From an uncultured Ruminiclostridium sp. (GTDB lineage Bacteria; Bacillota; Clostridia; Oscillospirales; Ruminococcaceae), in assembly GCA_910579265.1 (NCBI GenBank), contig CAJTTE010000006.1:69913-133912 (forward strand): DNA of 64,000 nt, read 5' to 3'. The notes below the pieces were generated by a model, which saw only the letters and a list, made by a program, of their open reading frames with translations, searched no databases and had not been told where the DNA came from. A program made the translations under genes and the position numbers. Position 1 is the stretch's first letter. Each line of letters opens with the position of its first letter. This document shows positions 17,532 through 26,677 of this stretch, one piece after another.

Positions 17532-19625
17532 TCAGCTTATACTGAACAACAGCTCGGAATAAGTGGGTATCGGCCAGTAATCGGCGCCCACAACCGTTTC
17601 AAGCTCATCCGCCACCGATCTGAGCGACTGCATTTTTGCGAAAACGGTATCATGGAAATATTTTGCATTTTCCTTCACGTCGTCAATGGTATGACCGTGA
17701 GCAATTGCCGCTTCAAGCTCTTTTATACGCGCGGACAAGGTATCCGTAAGGGCGCTTACCTTTTCGGCAAGTTCTTTTTCCGCTCCTTCGCCGAATCCCG
17801 CATTCTTTTTAGCGCAAACCGTTTCAAAAAGCTCTCTCTCAAATTTCAAAACGGCGGGGAGGATTTGACGTTTAGCCATATCGACGGTAGTCTGAGCCTC
17901 AATATTAAGAACCTTTTCATAATTTTCCAACAGGGTTTCGGTTCTCGAATGTATTTCTATCTCGCTGAAAACCTTGTGCTTTGTGAAAAGCCTGATATTT
18001 TTCTTATCCTCAAAATGAGGAACGGCGTCAACGGTAGAAGAGAAATTGGGAAGGCCTCTTTTTTCAGCTTCTTTTATCCAGGCAGCATCGTAACCGTTTC
18101 CGTTAAAGATAATTCTCTTATGCTTTGTGAACGTCTTAACCAAAAGCTTGTTAAGTGCGGATTTAAAATCAGGAGCTTTTTCCAGCTCGTCGGCGAAATC
18201 GGAAAGCGCGTCAGCCACGATGGTATTCAAAACGATATTGGGTCCCGCAATATTAAGTGTTGAGCCCACGCTTCTGAACTCAAACTTATTGCCGGTGAAT
18301 GCGAAAGGAGAGGTCCTGTTGCGGTCGGTGGTATCCTTGGGGAAGGTGGGAAGAGTTGAAACGCCGATATCAAACTGCCTGTGCAGCTCTTTAATATGAT
18401 TGCCGCTCACGAGGGCTTCGATAACATCGGTAAGCTCTTCTCCCAGAAATATCGATATGATGGCGGGAGGTGCTTCGTTAGCGCCAAGCCTGTGATCATT
18501 TCCCGCGCTGGCAACGGAAAGCCTTAAAAGATCCGCATGTTCATCCACCGCTTTAATTATGGCTGCAAGGAATGTGAGGAACTGAGCGTTTTCAATAGGC
18601 GAATCTCCCGGGTTGAGCAGATTTTGTCCGTCATTTGTGGAAAGCGCCCAGTTATCGTGCTTACCCGAACCGTTTACCCCGGCAAAAGGCTTCTCATGAA
18701 GCAGACATGCAAGGCCGTGTTTTTTTGCAACCTTCTGCATCAGATCCATAGTAAGCTGATTGTGATCGGCGGCAAGATTTGCGTTTTCGAAAACAGGAGC
18801 GCATTCATGCTGCGCGGGAGCTACCTCGTTATGTTTGGTCTTGGAGGGAACTCCCAGATTCCATAAAGTCTTGTCAAGATCCTTCATATAATCGCTTACA
18901 CGCTGCTTGATAGTGCCGAAGTAGTGATCCTCAAGCTCCTGACCCTTAGGAGGGGCCGCACCGAAAAGGGTACGCCCTGTAAAAATAAGATCCTTTCTTT
19001 TGTTATAAAGAACTTCGTCCACAAGGAAATACTCCTGCTCCGCACCTACTGTCGCAACCACTCTTTTTGTGGCGGTGTTTCCGAAAAGCCTCAATATACG
19101 CAGCGCCTGAGCGGAAACCGCGTCCATCGACCTGAGCAGAGGCGTCTTTTTATCCAGAGCCTCTCCCGAATAGGAACAAAAGGCGGTAGGTATATAAAGA
19201 GTATTATCCTTGACAAAAGCGTAGGACGTAGGATCCCAAGCCGTATAGCCTCTCGCCTCAAAGGTCGCTCTCAAGCCGCCGGAGGGGAACGATGATGCAT
19301 CGGGTTCACCCTTTATCAGCTCCTTACCGGAAAACTCCATTATTACGGTGCCGTCTCCCTTTGGATTAATAAAGCTGTCGTGCTTTTCCGCAGTGATCCC
19401 CGTCATAGGCTGAAACCAGTGTGTGTAATGGGTAGCGCCTTTTTCTATCGCCCAGTCCTTCATCGCGTGGGCAACCACGGCGGCGACCGAGCTGTCAAGC
19501 TCAGTACCGTTGTCTATCGTTTCCATCAGAGCCTTGAATGTACCCTTCGGAAGCTTTTCTCTCATGGTCTCGACATTGAATGAGTCGCAGCCGAAGGATT
19601 CTCTTACATCATATTTCTCGTTCAT
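17532..19625 (-). CDS. glnN: Glutamine synthetase type III
   Basis: The 697-aa length and N-terminal FGCDSFN block identify the GSIII family. THWFQPMTG, ATVGAEQEYFL and AGNDHRLGANEAPPAIIS are characteristic catalytic-domain motifs. It makes glutamine from glutamate, ammonia and ATP in the cytoplasm. The start at 19625 follows AAAGGAAAAGGG. The gene is monocistronic, with its own promoter, an intrinsic terminator and an apparent attenuator hairpin in the short leader, which suggests control by premature termination. Confidence 0.95.
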   Translation of the reverse strand: MNEKYDVRESFGCDSFNVETMREKLPKGTFKALMETIDNGTELDSSVAAVVAHAMKDWAIEKGATHYTHWFQPMTGITAEKHDSFINPKGDGTVIMEFSGKELIKGEPDASSFPSGGLRATFEARGYTAWDPTSYAFVKDNTLYIPTAFCSYSGEALDKKTPLLRSMDAVSAQALRILRLFGNTATKRVVATVGAEQEYFLVDEVLYNKRKDLIFTGRTLFGAAPPKGQELEDHYFGTIKQRVSDYMKDLDKTLWNLGVPSKTKHNEVAPAQHECAPVFENANLAADHNQLTMDLMQKVAKKHGLACLLHEKPFAGVNGSGKHDNWALSTNDGQNLLNPGDSPIENAQFLTFLAAIIKAVDEHADLLRLSVASAGNDHRLGANEAPPAIISIFLGEELTDVIEALVSGNHIKELHRQFDIGVSTLPTFPKDTTDRNRTSPFAFTGNKFEFRSVGSTLNIAGPNIVLNTIVADALSDFADELEKAPDFKSALNKLLVKTFTKHKRIIFNGNGYDAAWIKEAEKRGLPNFSSTVDAVPHFEDKKNIRLFTKHKVFSEIEIHSRTETLLENYEKVLNIEAQTTVDMAKRQILPAVLKFERELFETVCAKKNAGFGEGAEKELAEKVSALTDTLSARIKELEAAIAHGHTIDDVKENAKYFHDTVFAKMQSLRSVADELETVVGADYWPIPTYSELLFSIS

Positions 19626-19662
19626 GATCCCTTTTCCTTTCAAATAAATGATATTGCCGAAG

Positions 19663-19706
19663 AAAAAATAAGACGCTTTGCGCAGTAAAAACTGCCAAAA
19701 CGTCTT
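19663..19706 (-). promoter_or_regulatory. Attenuator-like hairpin in glnN leader
   Basis: On the minus strand AAGACG (19706-19701) pairs with CGTCTT (19675-19670), with an inner GGCAG/CTGC stem. A TTATTTTTT tract follows. It sits between the promoter and the start codon and would fold at the very 5' end of the transcript. The regulator or ligand is unknown; ANTAR-type antitermination is one candidate for clostridial glutamine synthetase genes. Confidence 0.6.
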
Positions 19707-19725
19707 TGTTTTGTCTTATGGCTTT

Positions 19726-19754
19726 ATTTTACAGCATATGCGCGGATATGTCAA
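19726..19754 (-). promoter_or_regulatory. Promoter of glnN
   Basis: On the minus strand, TTGACA (19749-19754), 17-bp spacer, TAAAAT (19726-19731). Confidence 0.85.
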
Positions 19755-20049
19755 TATGTGAATTGTATTAATTTTTTTATTTTTGCAGGATTTTTTTGTA
19801 CAACTTGCAAAAAATGGGTGCGTGATTCAGAAAATCCAATAAATCCGAAAAAATATAAAAATACAGATTGCCGTCTATAAAGCCCTCAGAAACCGATCAC
19901 ACATACATTTCGTTCCCGCCGTGCAGTAATCGGGCAAGAAACGCAAAATTGATCTACAGATATAATTTTGTCATATAAAAATCAAAATTATGCGCGTGGA
20001 TTACAGCTTTTATTTTTATACGGCCCGGCGGTGCAAAAGATATTTCGAT

Positions 20050-20237
20050 TAAGGGCGATCCGAAAAGCCGCAGAGCACATGATTTCCGCTGACCGAGGAC
20101 GCCTTCCGCTTTAAAGAATGCCGATAGTTACCCAAAAGCATAACTACGAAATACCCTTGTATATATTCTCCTTTTCCCTTGAGATCGCCATGCTTTTGCA
20201 TAATTGTATTGATTTGCTTTGTTTTCAGATACCCGCC
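20050..20237 (+). repeat. Family C element (C2)
   Basis: A near full-length copy from TAAGGGCGATCCGAAAAGCC to GTTTTCAGATACCCGCC, with the internal CATGATTTCCGCTGACC and AAATACCCTTGTAT blocks. Confidence 0.8.
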
Positions 20238-20284
20238 GATTCGATCAATTGCTTTTGATTAAGCCAAAAGTCAAAATAACTCCC

Positions 20285-20313
20285 TTGATTTTTTACATTG
20301 TCTATGTTATACT
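20285..20313 (+). promoter_or_regulatory. Probable promoter of proB operon
   Basis: TTGATT (20285-20290), 17-bp spacer, TATACT (20308-20313). It implies an untranslated leader of about 270 nt, in which I recognise no known riboswitch or T-box. Confidence 0.55.
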
Positions 20314-20591
20314 TATACCGTATAAACTTTCCCGGATGCCTGAGACTTTCGTTGCTGCTCCCTGCCGGGGAATGGTATTTATAAGGACCGGTAAATTTAT
20401 TGCTCCGCCCCGTCTTCGAAAAGATTTTCGATTTTCCGCCTCACCTAAGATACTCTGAATCGCCGCAATATATGCTTGCATTGAAAAAGCGAGGAGGTCT
20501 TTACCGTAGTCCGATAAGAGGCGATCACAGGACGGAACTTTACAATGACGTACATTCAAATTTACGATAACAGCTGTTAAAAGGAAATGAT

Positions 20592-21389
20592 ATGGAAAAT
20601 TTTGATTATTCCCATAAAAAAAGGGTAGTTATAAAAGTGGGCACCTCTACGCTCACCTATAAAACCGGAAATATAAACGTCCGGCGCGTCAAAAAAATGA
20701 TTGAGGTATTAAGCGATCTGAAAAACGCGGGACATGATGTTATTTTGGTATCATCGGGAGCCGTCGGAGTCGGAGTAGGATGCATCGGGCTTCAGCAGCG
20801 CCCGTCGGATATGCCCACTAAGCAGGCATGCGCCGCGGTGGGGCAAAGCCAGCTTATGAGCTTTTACAGCTCCGAATTTTCAAGGTTTAACCACACGGTA
20901 GCTCAGATACTTGCCACAAGAGACGTTTTCAGTAATAAAATACGCAGGGAAAATATATACAATACCATGCACACCCTCCTGTCAATGGGCATAATTCCCA
21001 TAGTAAACGCAAATGACAGCGTTTCTATAGAACAGCTGGATTTTGACGAAAACGATACTCTTTCTGCCCTTACCGCCGAGGTATGCGGTGCGGACCTGTT
21101 GGTTATACTTACCGATGTTGACGGATTGTATGATAAAAATCCATCGGAGCCCGACGCTAAGCTTATACCGGTAGTTCACAAGCTTACCGATGAAATGATA
21201 GCCGCCGCAGGAGAAAAAGGAAGCGAGCTTGCAAGCGGGGGAATGATCACAAAGCTTGAAGCAGCCGTGATAGCGGGAGAAGGCGGTATCCCGACCGTTA
21301 TAATCAGGGGGGACGACCCCGAAATATTATACAAACTGTTTGACAATGAAGCAACCTGCACTTTGTTCGACCTGAACCGAAAGGAATAA
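20592..21389 (+). CDS. proB: Glutamate 5-kinase
   Basis: The 265-aa amino-acid kinase has KVGTSTLT at residues 14-21, LVSSGAVGVG near 52, the substrate loop NANDSVS near 140, and a GGMITKLEAA motif near 217. It phosphorylates glutamate to gamma-glutamyl phosphate, the first step of proline synthesis. It lacks the C-terminal PUA domain of E. coli ProB; the short form is common in Firmicutes. AAAAGGAAA precedes the ATG. Only 3 bp separate it from proA. Confidence 0.94.
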   Translation: MENFDYSHKKRVVIKVGTSTLTYKTGNINVRRVKKMIEVLSDLKNAGHDVILVSSGAVGVGVGCIGLQQRPSDMPTKQACAAVGQSQLMSFYSSEFSRFNHTVAQILATRDVFSNKIRRENIYNTMHTLLSMGIIPIVNANDSVSIEQLDFDENDTLSALTAEVCGADLLVILTDVDGLYDKNPSEPDAKLIPVVHKLTDEMIAAAGEKGSELASGGMITKLEAAVIAGEGGIPTVIIRGDDPEILYKLFDNEATCTLFDLNRKE

Positions 21390-21392
21390 AAA

Positions 21393-22637
21393 ATGACATA
21401 CCTTGAAAACTTAGGCATCAATGCGAAAAAAGCCGAAGCCTCCATAAGAAGCATATCCGAAAAGAAAAAGAATGACGCGCTGGCGGCTATCGCCGATATA
21501 CTTACGGAAAATGCCGATAAAATAATAGCGGCAAACGCCGCCGATCTTGAAAATGCACGAAGAAACAATATGTCGGACGCCATGACGGACAGGCTTCGCC
21601 TTGACAAAAAAAGAATAGAGGCCATCGCGGAGGGAGTCAGATATGTTGCGGAGCTGCCCGACCCGGTAGGAAGGATCCTGAGCGAAAAAACGCTCCCCAA
21701 CGGATTAAATATCAGAAAAATAAGCGTTCCGCTGGGCGTAATAGGAATTATTTTTGAATCTCGTCCCAACGTGACTGTGGATGCAGCGGCGCTGTGTCTG
21801 AAGTCAGGGAACGTATCGGTTCTCAGGGGAGGAAGCGATGCTATAAGCAGCAATAAGTGCCTTGTTGACCTGATGCGCCTTGCGCTTGAAAAAAACGGGA
21901 TAAATAAGGATGTTATATGCCTTGTGGAAGATACCTCCCGCGAAGCGGTCAATGATTTTATGAAGCTTAACAGGTATATAGACGTGCTTATCCCAAGGGG
22001 AGGGCATGGTCTGATACAAAATGCGGTGAACAACTCCACCATACCTGTTATTCAGACCGGAGAAGGCAATTGCTCGGTCTATGTAGACGCCTCCGCCGAT
22101 ATCGGAAAAGCGGTGGATATCGTCGACAACGGAAAGACGCAGCGGCCCTCGGTATGTAATGCCATAGAAAACGTTTTGGTTCACAGAGATGCGGCGGAAA
22201 AATTTCTTTCGGCTCTTGAAAAAAGGTGGTCGGGGAAAGTAAAAATATTCGGCGACCGTAGGACCTCGGAGTATATAAAAATTGACAGGGAAGCTACCGA
22301 GGAGGATTATAAAACAGAATTTCTCGATTATATGATCGCGGTAAAAACTGTGGACAGCCTCGAGGAAGCCGTCGATTTTATTAACAGATGCGGTACCAAA
22401 CATAGCGAGTGCATAGTTACCGAAAATCAGGACAATGCGGCCAGATTTCAAAGAGAGGTAGACGCTGCGGCGGTTTATGTAAACGCTTCAACACGCTTTA
22501 CCGACGGAGGGGAATTCGGTCTGGGTGCGGAAATAGGAATAAGCACTCAAAAGCTCCACGCAAGGGGTCCTATGGGGCTTGAGGAAATGACCTCCTATAA
22601 ATATCTGATAAACGGCAGCGGACAGATACGCAAATGA
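21393..22637 (+). CDS. proA: Gamma-glutamyl phosphate reductase
   Basis: This 414-aa aldehyde-dehydrogenase-fold enzyme has the cofactor/substrate motifs GVIGIIFESRPNVT near residue 115 and LIPRGGHGLI near 198, and the catalytic cysteine in QRPSVCNA near 255. The C-terminal EFGLGAEIGISTQKLHARGP is highly conserved. It reduces gamma-glutamyl phosphate to glutamate semialdehyde for proline. It overlaps the next gene by 4 bp (ATGA). Confidence 0.95.
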   Translation: MTYLENLGINAKKAEASIRSISEKKKNDALAAIADILTENADKIIAANAADLENARRNNMSDAMTDRLRLDKKRIEAIAEGVRYVAELPDPVGRILSEKTLPNGLNIRKISVPLGVIGIIFESRPNVTVDAAALCLKSGNVSVLRGGSDAISSNKCLVDLMRLALEKNGINKDVICLVEDTSREAVNDFMKLNRYIDVLIPRGGHGLIQNAVNNSTIPVIQTGEGNCSVYVDASADIGKAVDIVDNGKTQRPSVCNAIENVLVHRDAAEKFLSALEKRWSGKVKIFGDRRTSEYIKIDREATEEDYKTEFLDYMIAVKTVDSLEEAVDFINRCGTKHSECIVTENQDNAARFQREVDAAAVYVNASTRFTDGGEFGLGAEIGISTQKLHARGPMGLEEMTSYKYLINGSGQIRK

Positions 22638-23476
22638 AGGAGAAGATTTCGCAGATGAAAAAAAATATTAAACCAAATGAAAACCAAAATCTGAACGGGG
22701 ATGAAAAGGAAGAAAAGAGCGGTAAAATACTCGATTCCCTCGAAGGAAACGTCAACGATGTAGAAAAGGCTCTTGAGGGAGAGGATCAGTCCGAAAACGA
22801 AACCGAAGCCGTTTTTGATCCGGCTGCGCGCATGATAAAAAATCGAAAATCCTTTTTTGTCGTAGGTCTGATTATTATTCTGATGGCAGCCGTGGGGCTG
22901 GTCTCTACCGTCAGATTCACTATGGACACCGTAAAGGATATTATAAATCAGACATCGCTTAAAAACGAATTTGCGGAATTTATAAACCCTTTGGTCATAA
23001 TAGACGCTCCCGCATTCGATTCAACGGAAAACATCCCTCCCTCGGTCGTAATAAGCTCCGCCATATGGAAAATACTTTTAAGCGGAAACACCGACAAGTA
23101 TGAAAGCGATCAGACAAATATGACAATTTCGGAAATAGATGTGGAAAGCGCCGCAGCAGCCTTGTTCGGATATAACGTGGAAGTGGTTCATCAGACGGTA
23201 AACAACGGTGCTTTGTCTTTCGAGTACAATTCATCCGCAAAGTCCTACAGCGTACCCGTAGACGCCGATAACAACACCTACTGGCCGAGAGTAAAGGAAC
23301 TCAGCAGCATAGGCGATACCTTTACGCTTGTAATAGAGTATATGCCTCCCATTATGGGCATAGGCAACGAGGCAATAAAGGATCCGGGAAAAGAAATGGT
23401 CTACACGGTATCAAGAAACGCTTCGTCAATGACCGTAAAAGCTATTCAGTATCCTCAGACGGAAGAAGAAAGCTGA
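22634..23476 (+). CDS. Single-pass membrane protein of unknown function in pro operon
   Basis: The 280-aa protein has a ~70-residue charged Lys/Glu/Asn-rich cytoplasmic N-terminus, one membrane segment at about residues 74-94 (SFFVVGLIIILMAAVGLVS), and a ~185-residue extracytoplasmic domain. I do not recognise the domain; it is rich in beta-strand-like stretches and has no cysteine. The topology resembles a type II anchored protein. It overlaps proA by 4 bp and yigZ by 1 bp, so it is co-translated with proline genes, although nothing in it suggests proline chemistry. Confidence 0.75.
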   Translation: MKEKISQMKKNIKPNENQNLNGDEKEEKSGKILDSLEGNVNDVEKALEGEDQSENETEAVFDPAARMIKNRKSFFVVGLIIILMAAVGLVSTVRFTMDTVKDIINQTSLKNEFAEFINPLVIIDAPAFDSTENIPPSVVISSAIWKILLSGNTDKYESDQTNMTISEIDVESAAAALFGYNVEVVHQTVNNGALSFEYNSSAKSYSVPVDADNNTYWPRVKELSSIGDTFTLVIEYMPPIMGIGNEAIKDPGKEMVYTVSRNASSMTVKAIQYPQTEEES

Positions 23477-24129
23477 TGGAACCGAATTACAGGACCGTGG
23501 CGAAATCCGCTTCAGCCTCGTTTATCGAAAAAAAGTCCGAGTTTATAGGTCATATTTCCCCGTGTAAAACCGAAGAAGAAGCCTTGGATTTTATAAGAGA
23601 AATAAAAAAGCAGCACAGAAAAGCCACGCATAATTGCTACGCCTATATTTTACGCAGCAATAATATCGGCAGGCACAGTGATGACGGCGAGCCGGGCGGA
23701 ACGGCGGGGGCGCCTATGTTCGAAGTGCTAAGAAAGGAAGGGCTTACCGACGTATGCTGCGTCGTTACCAGATATTTCGGCGGGATCCTTCTGGGCGCGG
23801 GCGGTCTTGTCCGCGCTTATACGAACGGAGTAAAAGCTGCCGTTGACGCTGCGGGAATAAAGGAAATGCGCATGGCGGCGCTGATCGGCATAACGTTGGA
23901 CTATTCTCTTTACGGAAGACTCGGATCGATTTTTTCGGACTATGACGTTCGTATCCGGAACGAGGACTTTTCATCCGACGTAAAAATAAATCTTTATATC
24001 GATGAAAAACTCACGGAAGAGTTTAAAGAAAAAATTACCGACATCTGCTTTGGAAGAGTAAATATTCGGGTAATTGAAAAAACCGAGTTTGATTTCGGTA
24101 AATCCGGTACCGACTGTAGCTCCGAATGA
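23476..24129 (+). CDS. yigZ: YigZ/IMPACT family protein
   Basis: The 217-aa protein has the UPF0029 signature: KSEFIGHISP, ATHNCYAYIL, RHSDDGEPGGTAGAP and the highly conserved VVTRYFGGILLGAGGLVRAY block at residues ~97-116. A C-terminal DUF1949-like ferredoxin fold follows. Bacterial YigZ is structurally related to IMPACT, but its biochemical role is not settled. Its start overlaps the upstream stop by one base, making it the last gene of the proB operon. No terminator follows; family A, IS remnant and family B copies begin 170 bp downstream. Confidence 0.92.
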   Translation: MEPNYRTVAKSASASFIEKKSEFIGHISPCKTEEEALDFIREIKKQHRKATHNCYAYILRSNNIGRHSDDGEPGGTAGAPMFEVLRKEGLTDVCCVVTRYFGGILLGAGGLVRAYTNGVKAAVDAAGIKEMRMAALIGITLDYSLYGRLGSIFSDYDVRIRNEDFSSDVKINLYIDEKLTEEFKEKITDICFGRVNIRVIEKTEFDFGKSGTDCSSE

Positions 24130-24296
24130 TTTAAACTTATAAAAAGTAATGGCGTTCGGGCATATTACGGGTTTATATTTTAACCCGCGCCTTTAAACAA
24201 AATATTCTGTCATTAGCCGGAATTATAAAAGGAGCCTTGGGAAAAAACATTGACAATAGGCGAGTCTGCGGCACACCTAAAAAACATCCCGTATTT

Positions 24297-24475
24297 TAAG
24301 GCAACACCGTACAATGATTGCGTGTGAATTGCGCAGTCAGATTTTTCGTCGGTTTGCATAAATTCGACGCAGAAATACTGACGTATTTCAATGAGAATTT
24401 GTGTAAGAAGACGGAAAATATGCAAGCAAGCCGCACGCAAAGCCATCAGGCGGTCATTGCGCGGTATTGCCTTAA
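24297..24475 (+). repeat. Family A element (A4)
   Basis: A full copy with ends TAAGGCAACACCGTACAATGA and GCGCGGTATTGCCTTAA. Its right end abuts the 5' remnant of an IS200 transposase gene. Confidence 0.88.
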
Positions 24476-24644
24476 ATGTGACAATGTTTTTATTTCATTT
24501 TTTCTGACATTGACCTCTTCCTTTATGTTTACATAACAGTATACGGCTGCCAAAGCTTTGCTGTTTTACTATAACGGAGGAGGTTGTTATTTTGCAAAAG
24601 CTTTTTATTCCGCCGGCTGAGTCGGCGGTTTCTTGCGCTGAAGC
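24476..24644 (-). mobile_element. Remnant of IS200 element
   Basis: This stretch matches the upstream end of the IS200 copy at 46.9-47.8 kb. It holds the first ~9 codons of tnpA with a mutated start, the GCGGCTGCC leader, GGAGGTTGTTATTTTG, and the subterminal hairpin CCGCCG...CGGCGG at 24610-24628. It lacks the rest of tnpA and the 104-bp tandem repeats of the other copy. It is wedged exactly between A4 and B2. Confidence 0.8.
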
Positions 24645-24805
24645 TATTGCTCCCCCAAATAACTCTTGAATTTTTCTGCTTGCCCGGCTGCCTAAATACT
24701 TCGTCATAAGCCCTTGAAATATGCGCATATTACTGCGGTCTTCTTCCTTGTCTTTCCACAGCCCTTCGGCGCACAATTCTTCAAGGGTTACTTGGTGGAG
24801 CAATA
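24645..24805 (-). repeat. Family B element (B2)
   Basis: A full copy in reverse orientation, TATTGCTCCCCCAAATAACT to GTTACTTGGTGGAGCAATA, with TA at both edges. Confidence 0.88.
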
Positions 24806-24806
24806 C

Positions 24807-24840
24807 AATAAAAAAAGAGCGGCTTTGTTTGACCGCTCTT
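24807..24840 (-). terminator. Hairpin terminator, minus strand
   Basis: AAGAGCGG (24815-24822) pairs with CCGCTCTT (24833-24840), and on the minus strand an uninterrupted T-run follows. No minus-strand gene lies close upstream, so what it terminates is unclear. Confidence 0.6.
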
Positions 24841-24984
24841 ATTTATTTGTCCGTATTTTCCGACATATAAAAACGAAAGCCGGAATACCGTGTTTAAAGG
24901 AAAACACCTGCGTCTCACCGCTGCCATAAAACCGTATCCTTACACAACATACGGTATTTGATGCGGTCATATAGAGTTTCATAC

Positions 24985-25336
24985 TATGGGCATTGTGAAA
25001 AGCCAAAATTTGCACAATTTTTACTAAGGTCTGTCTGAAAAGCCGAAAATCACAAGATCACTGCTGACTTCGGACGCCTTCCGCGTCAAGTAATACCGAT
25101 GGATATCCCAAAAAAACAACTACGATATACCCTCGTATTTATCCGCTTTTTCCCTTGAATCCCCGTGCTTTTGGCGTAATTGTACATATTTGCTTTATTT
25201 CCCGATACGCCCTAACCGCAGACGCCTTGTGTGTGAAAAAAGCTCGAATATTACTGTATCCCTACGCTTTTTTCCTTTAATAGCCGCTTATTCACCGAAA
25301 CCATACAAAATCCCTTGGTTTTCAGATAAGCCATGA
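24985..25336 (+). repeat. Family C element (outer copy), split by C3
   Basis: The left part is 24985-25024 (TATGGGCATTGTGAAAAGCC) and the right part is 25213-25336, ending GGTTTTCAGATAAGCC. Together they give one family C copy interrupted by the intact C3 at 25025-25214, with TA at both junctions. Confidence 0.7.
25025..25214 (+). repeat. Family C element (C3), inserted in another C
   Basis: Full copy from TAAGGTCTGTCTGAAAAGCC to CCGATACGCCCTA. It lies inside an older family C copy, with TA at each edge. Confidence 0.8.
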
Positions 25337-25411
25337 TCTTTGACCCGGATATGACCAAATAACACGGACTACCTACGCGATCAGGACTTATCTGTGATCA
25401 GGGCTTAGAAG

Positions 25412-25469
25412 CAATCATTGATCAGATCTGAAACTTGATCAATGATTGGTTTCGGCATTTTCCGAAACC
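25412..25469. other. Two consecutive perfect hairpins near metK 3' end
   Basis: A 13-bp perfect inverted repeat (25412-25424 with 25436-25448) is followed directly by GGTTTCGG/CCGAAACC (25448-25455 with 25462-25469). There is no T-run, so a simple intrinsic terminator is not supported. Confidence 0.5.
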
Positions 25470-25501
25470 GCCGCGGCATATCCGGACTAAGCTGCGGAAA
25501 A

Positions 25502-26677
25502 TCAGCCGTCAATGGCCTTCAGCAGCTCGCCAACCTTATTTTTCTCTTCCCATTTAACTCCCAGCTCCTCACGTCCCATGTGACCGTAAGCGGACAAAGC
25601 CGCATACTGAGGCTTCCTGAGCTCAAGTGATTCAATTATGGCGGCGGGACGAAGATCAAATACCTTTTCAACCGCCCTTTCTATCCTGTCATCGGAATAT
25701 TTTCCCGTTCCGAAGGTCTCCACCATGACCGAAACAGGCTTAGCTACGCCGATTGCATATGCCAGCTGCACCTCACAGCGTCTCGCCAGCCCCGCCGCAA
25801 CGATATTCTTCGCCACATGTCTTGCCGCATACGCCGCCGAACGGTCGACTTTTGTGGGATCCTTGCCGGAAAAGGCTCCGCCGCCGTGTCTGGAATATCC
25901 GCCGTAAGTATCCACGATTATTTTTCTTCCGGTAAGGCCGCTGTCCCCCTGAGGTCCGCCTATAACAAAGCGTCCTGTCGGATTTACATAAAACTTGGTT
26001 TCGCTGTCCAGCAATTCCTTGGGAATGGTAGGTTTAATGATTTTTTCGATAATATCTGTTCGTATCTGAAGAAGGGTAGCCGAAGCCTTGTGCTGAGTAG
26101 AAATAACCACGGTATCCACACGAACGGGCTTATCGTCCTCATATTCGACCGTAACCTGAGATTTTCCGTCGGGGAGAAGATAATCTATTTCTCCGCTTTT
26201 TCTGCATTCCGTGAGTTTTTTAGCCAGCTTATGAGCCAACGATATAGGTAAAGGCATAAGCTCCGGGGTTTCATCGCAGGCATAGCCGAACATCATACCC
26301 TGATCTCCGGCTCCCGTATCGAACTTATTGTCATCCCTGCCCTCAAGAGCGTTGTCAACGCCCATAGCAATATCGGAGGACTGCTCGTCGATAGATGTAA
26401 GAACCGCGCATGTGTTGCAGTCAAAGCCATAAGTGGCGTTATCGTACCCGATTTCCTTGACCGCGCCCCGTACTATTTTCGGAATATCCACATAGCCATT
26501 GGTGGTGATCTCCCCCATGACCATTACCATACCGGTGGTTGTGCAGGTTTCACATGCCACACGGCTCATAGGATCCTGAGCCAGCATTGCGTCGAGAATG
26601 CTATCGCTTATTCTGTCGCAGATTTTGTCGGGATGTCCCTCGGTAACGCTTTCCGAGGTAAATAAATGTCTTGCCAT
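25502..26677 (-). CDS. metK: S-adenosylmethionine synthetase
   Basis: The 391-aa enzyme is full length. It has FTSESVTEGHPDKICD at residues 6-21, the signature hexapeptide-containing GAGDQGMMFGYA near 118, and GGGAFSGKDPTKVDRSAAY near 267. It makes SAM from methionine and ATP. AGAAAGGAC precedes the ATG. Expression is controlled by an upstream SAM-I riboswitch with its terminator, and by a good promoter at 26996-27024. Confidence 0.97.
   Translation of the reverse strand: MARHLFTSESVTEGHPDKICDRISDSILDAMLAQDPMSRVACETCTTTGMVMVMGEITTNGYVDIPKIVRGAVKEIGYDNATYGFDCNTCAVLTSIDEQSSDIAMGVDNALEGRDDNKFDTGAGDQGMMFGYACDETPELMPLPISLAHKLAKKLTECRKSGEIDYLLPDGKSQVTVEYEDDKPVRVDTVVISTQHKASATLLQIRTDIIEKIIKPTIPKELLDSETKFYVNPTGRFVIGGPQGDSGLTGRKIIVDTYGGYSRHGGGAFSGKDPTKVDRSAAYAARHVAKNIVAAGLARRCEVQLAYAIGVAKPVSVMVETFGTGKYSDDRIERAVEKVFDLRPAAIIESLELRKPQYAALSAYGHMGREELGVKWEEKNKVGELLKAIDG

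Noticed and set aside
17652..18263. 203-codon + frame inside glnN
   Set aside because: Antisense shadow of a highly conserved gene; no independent start signals.
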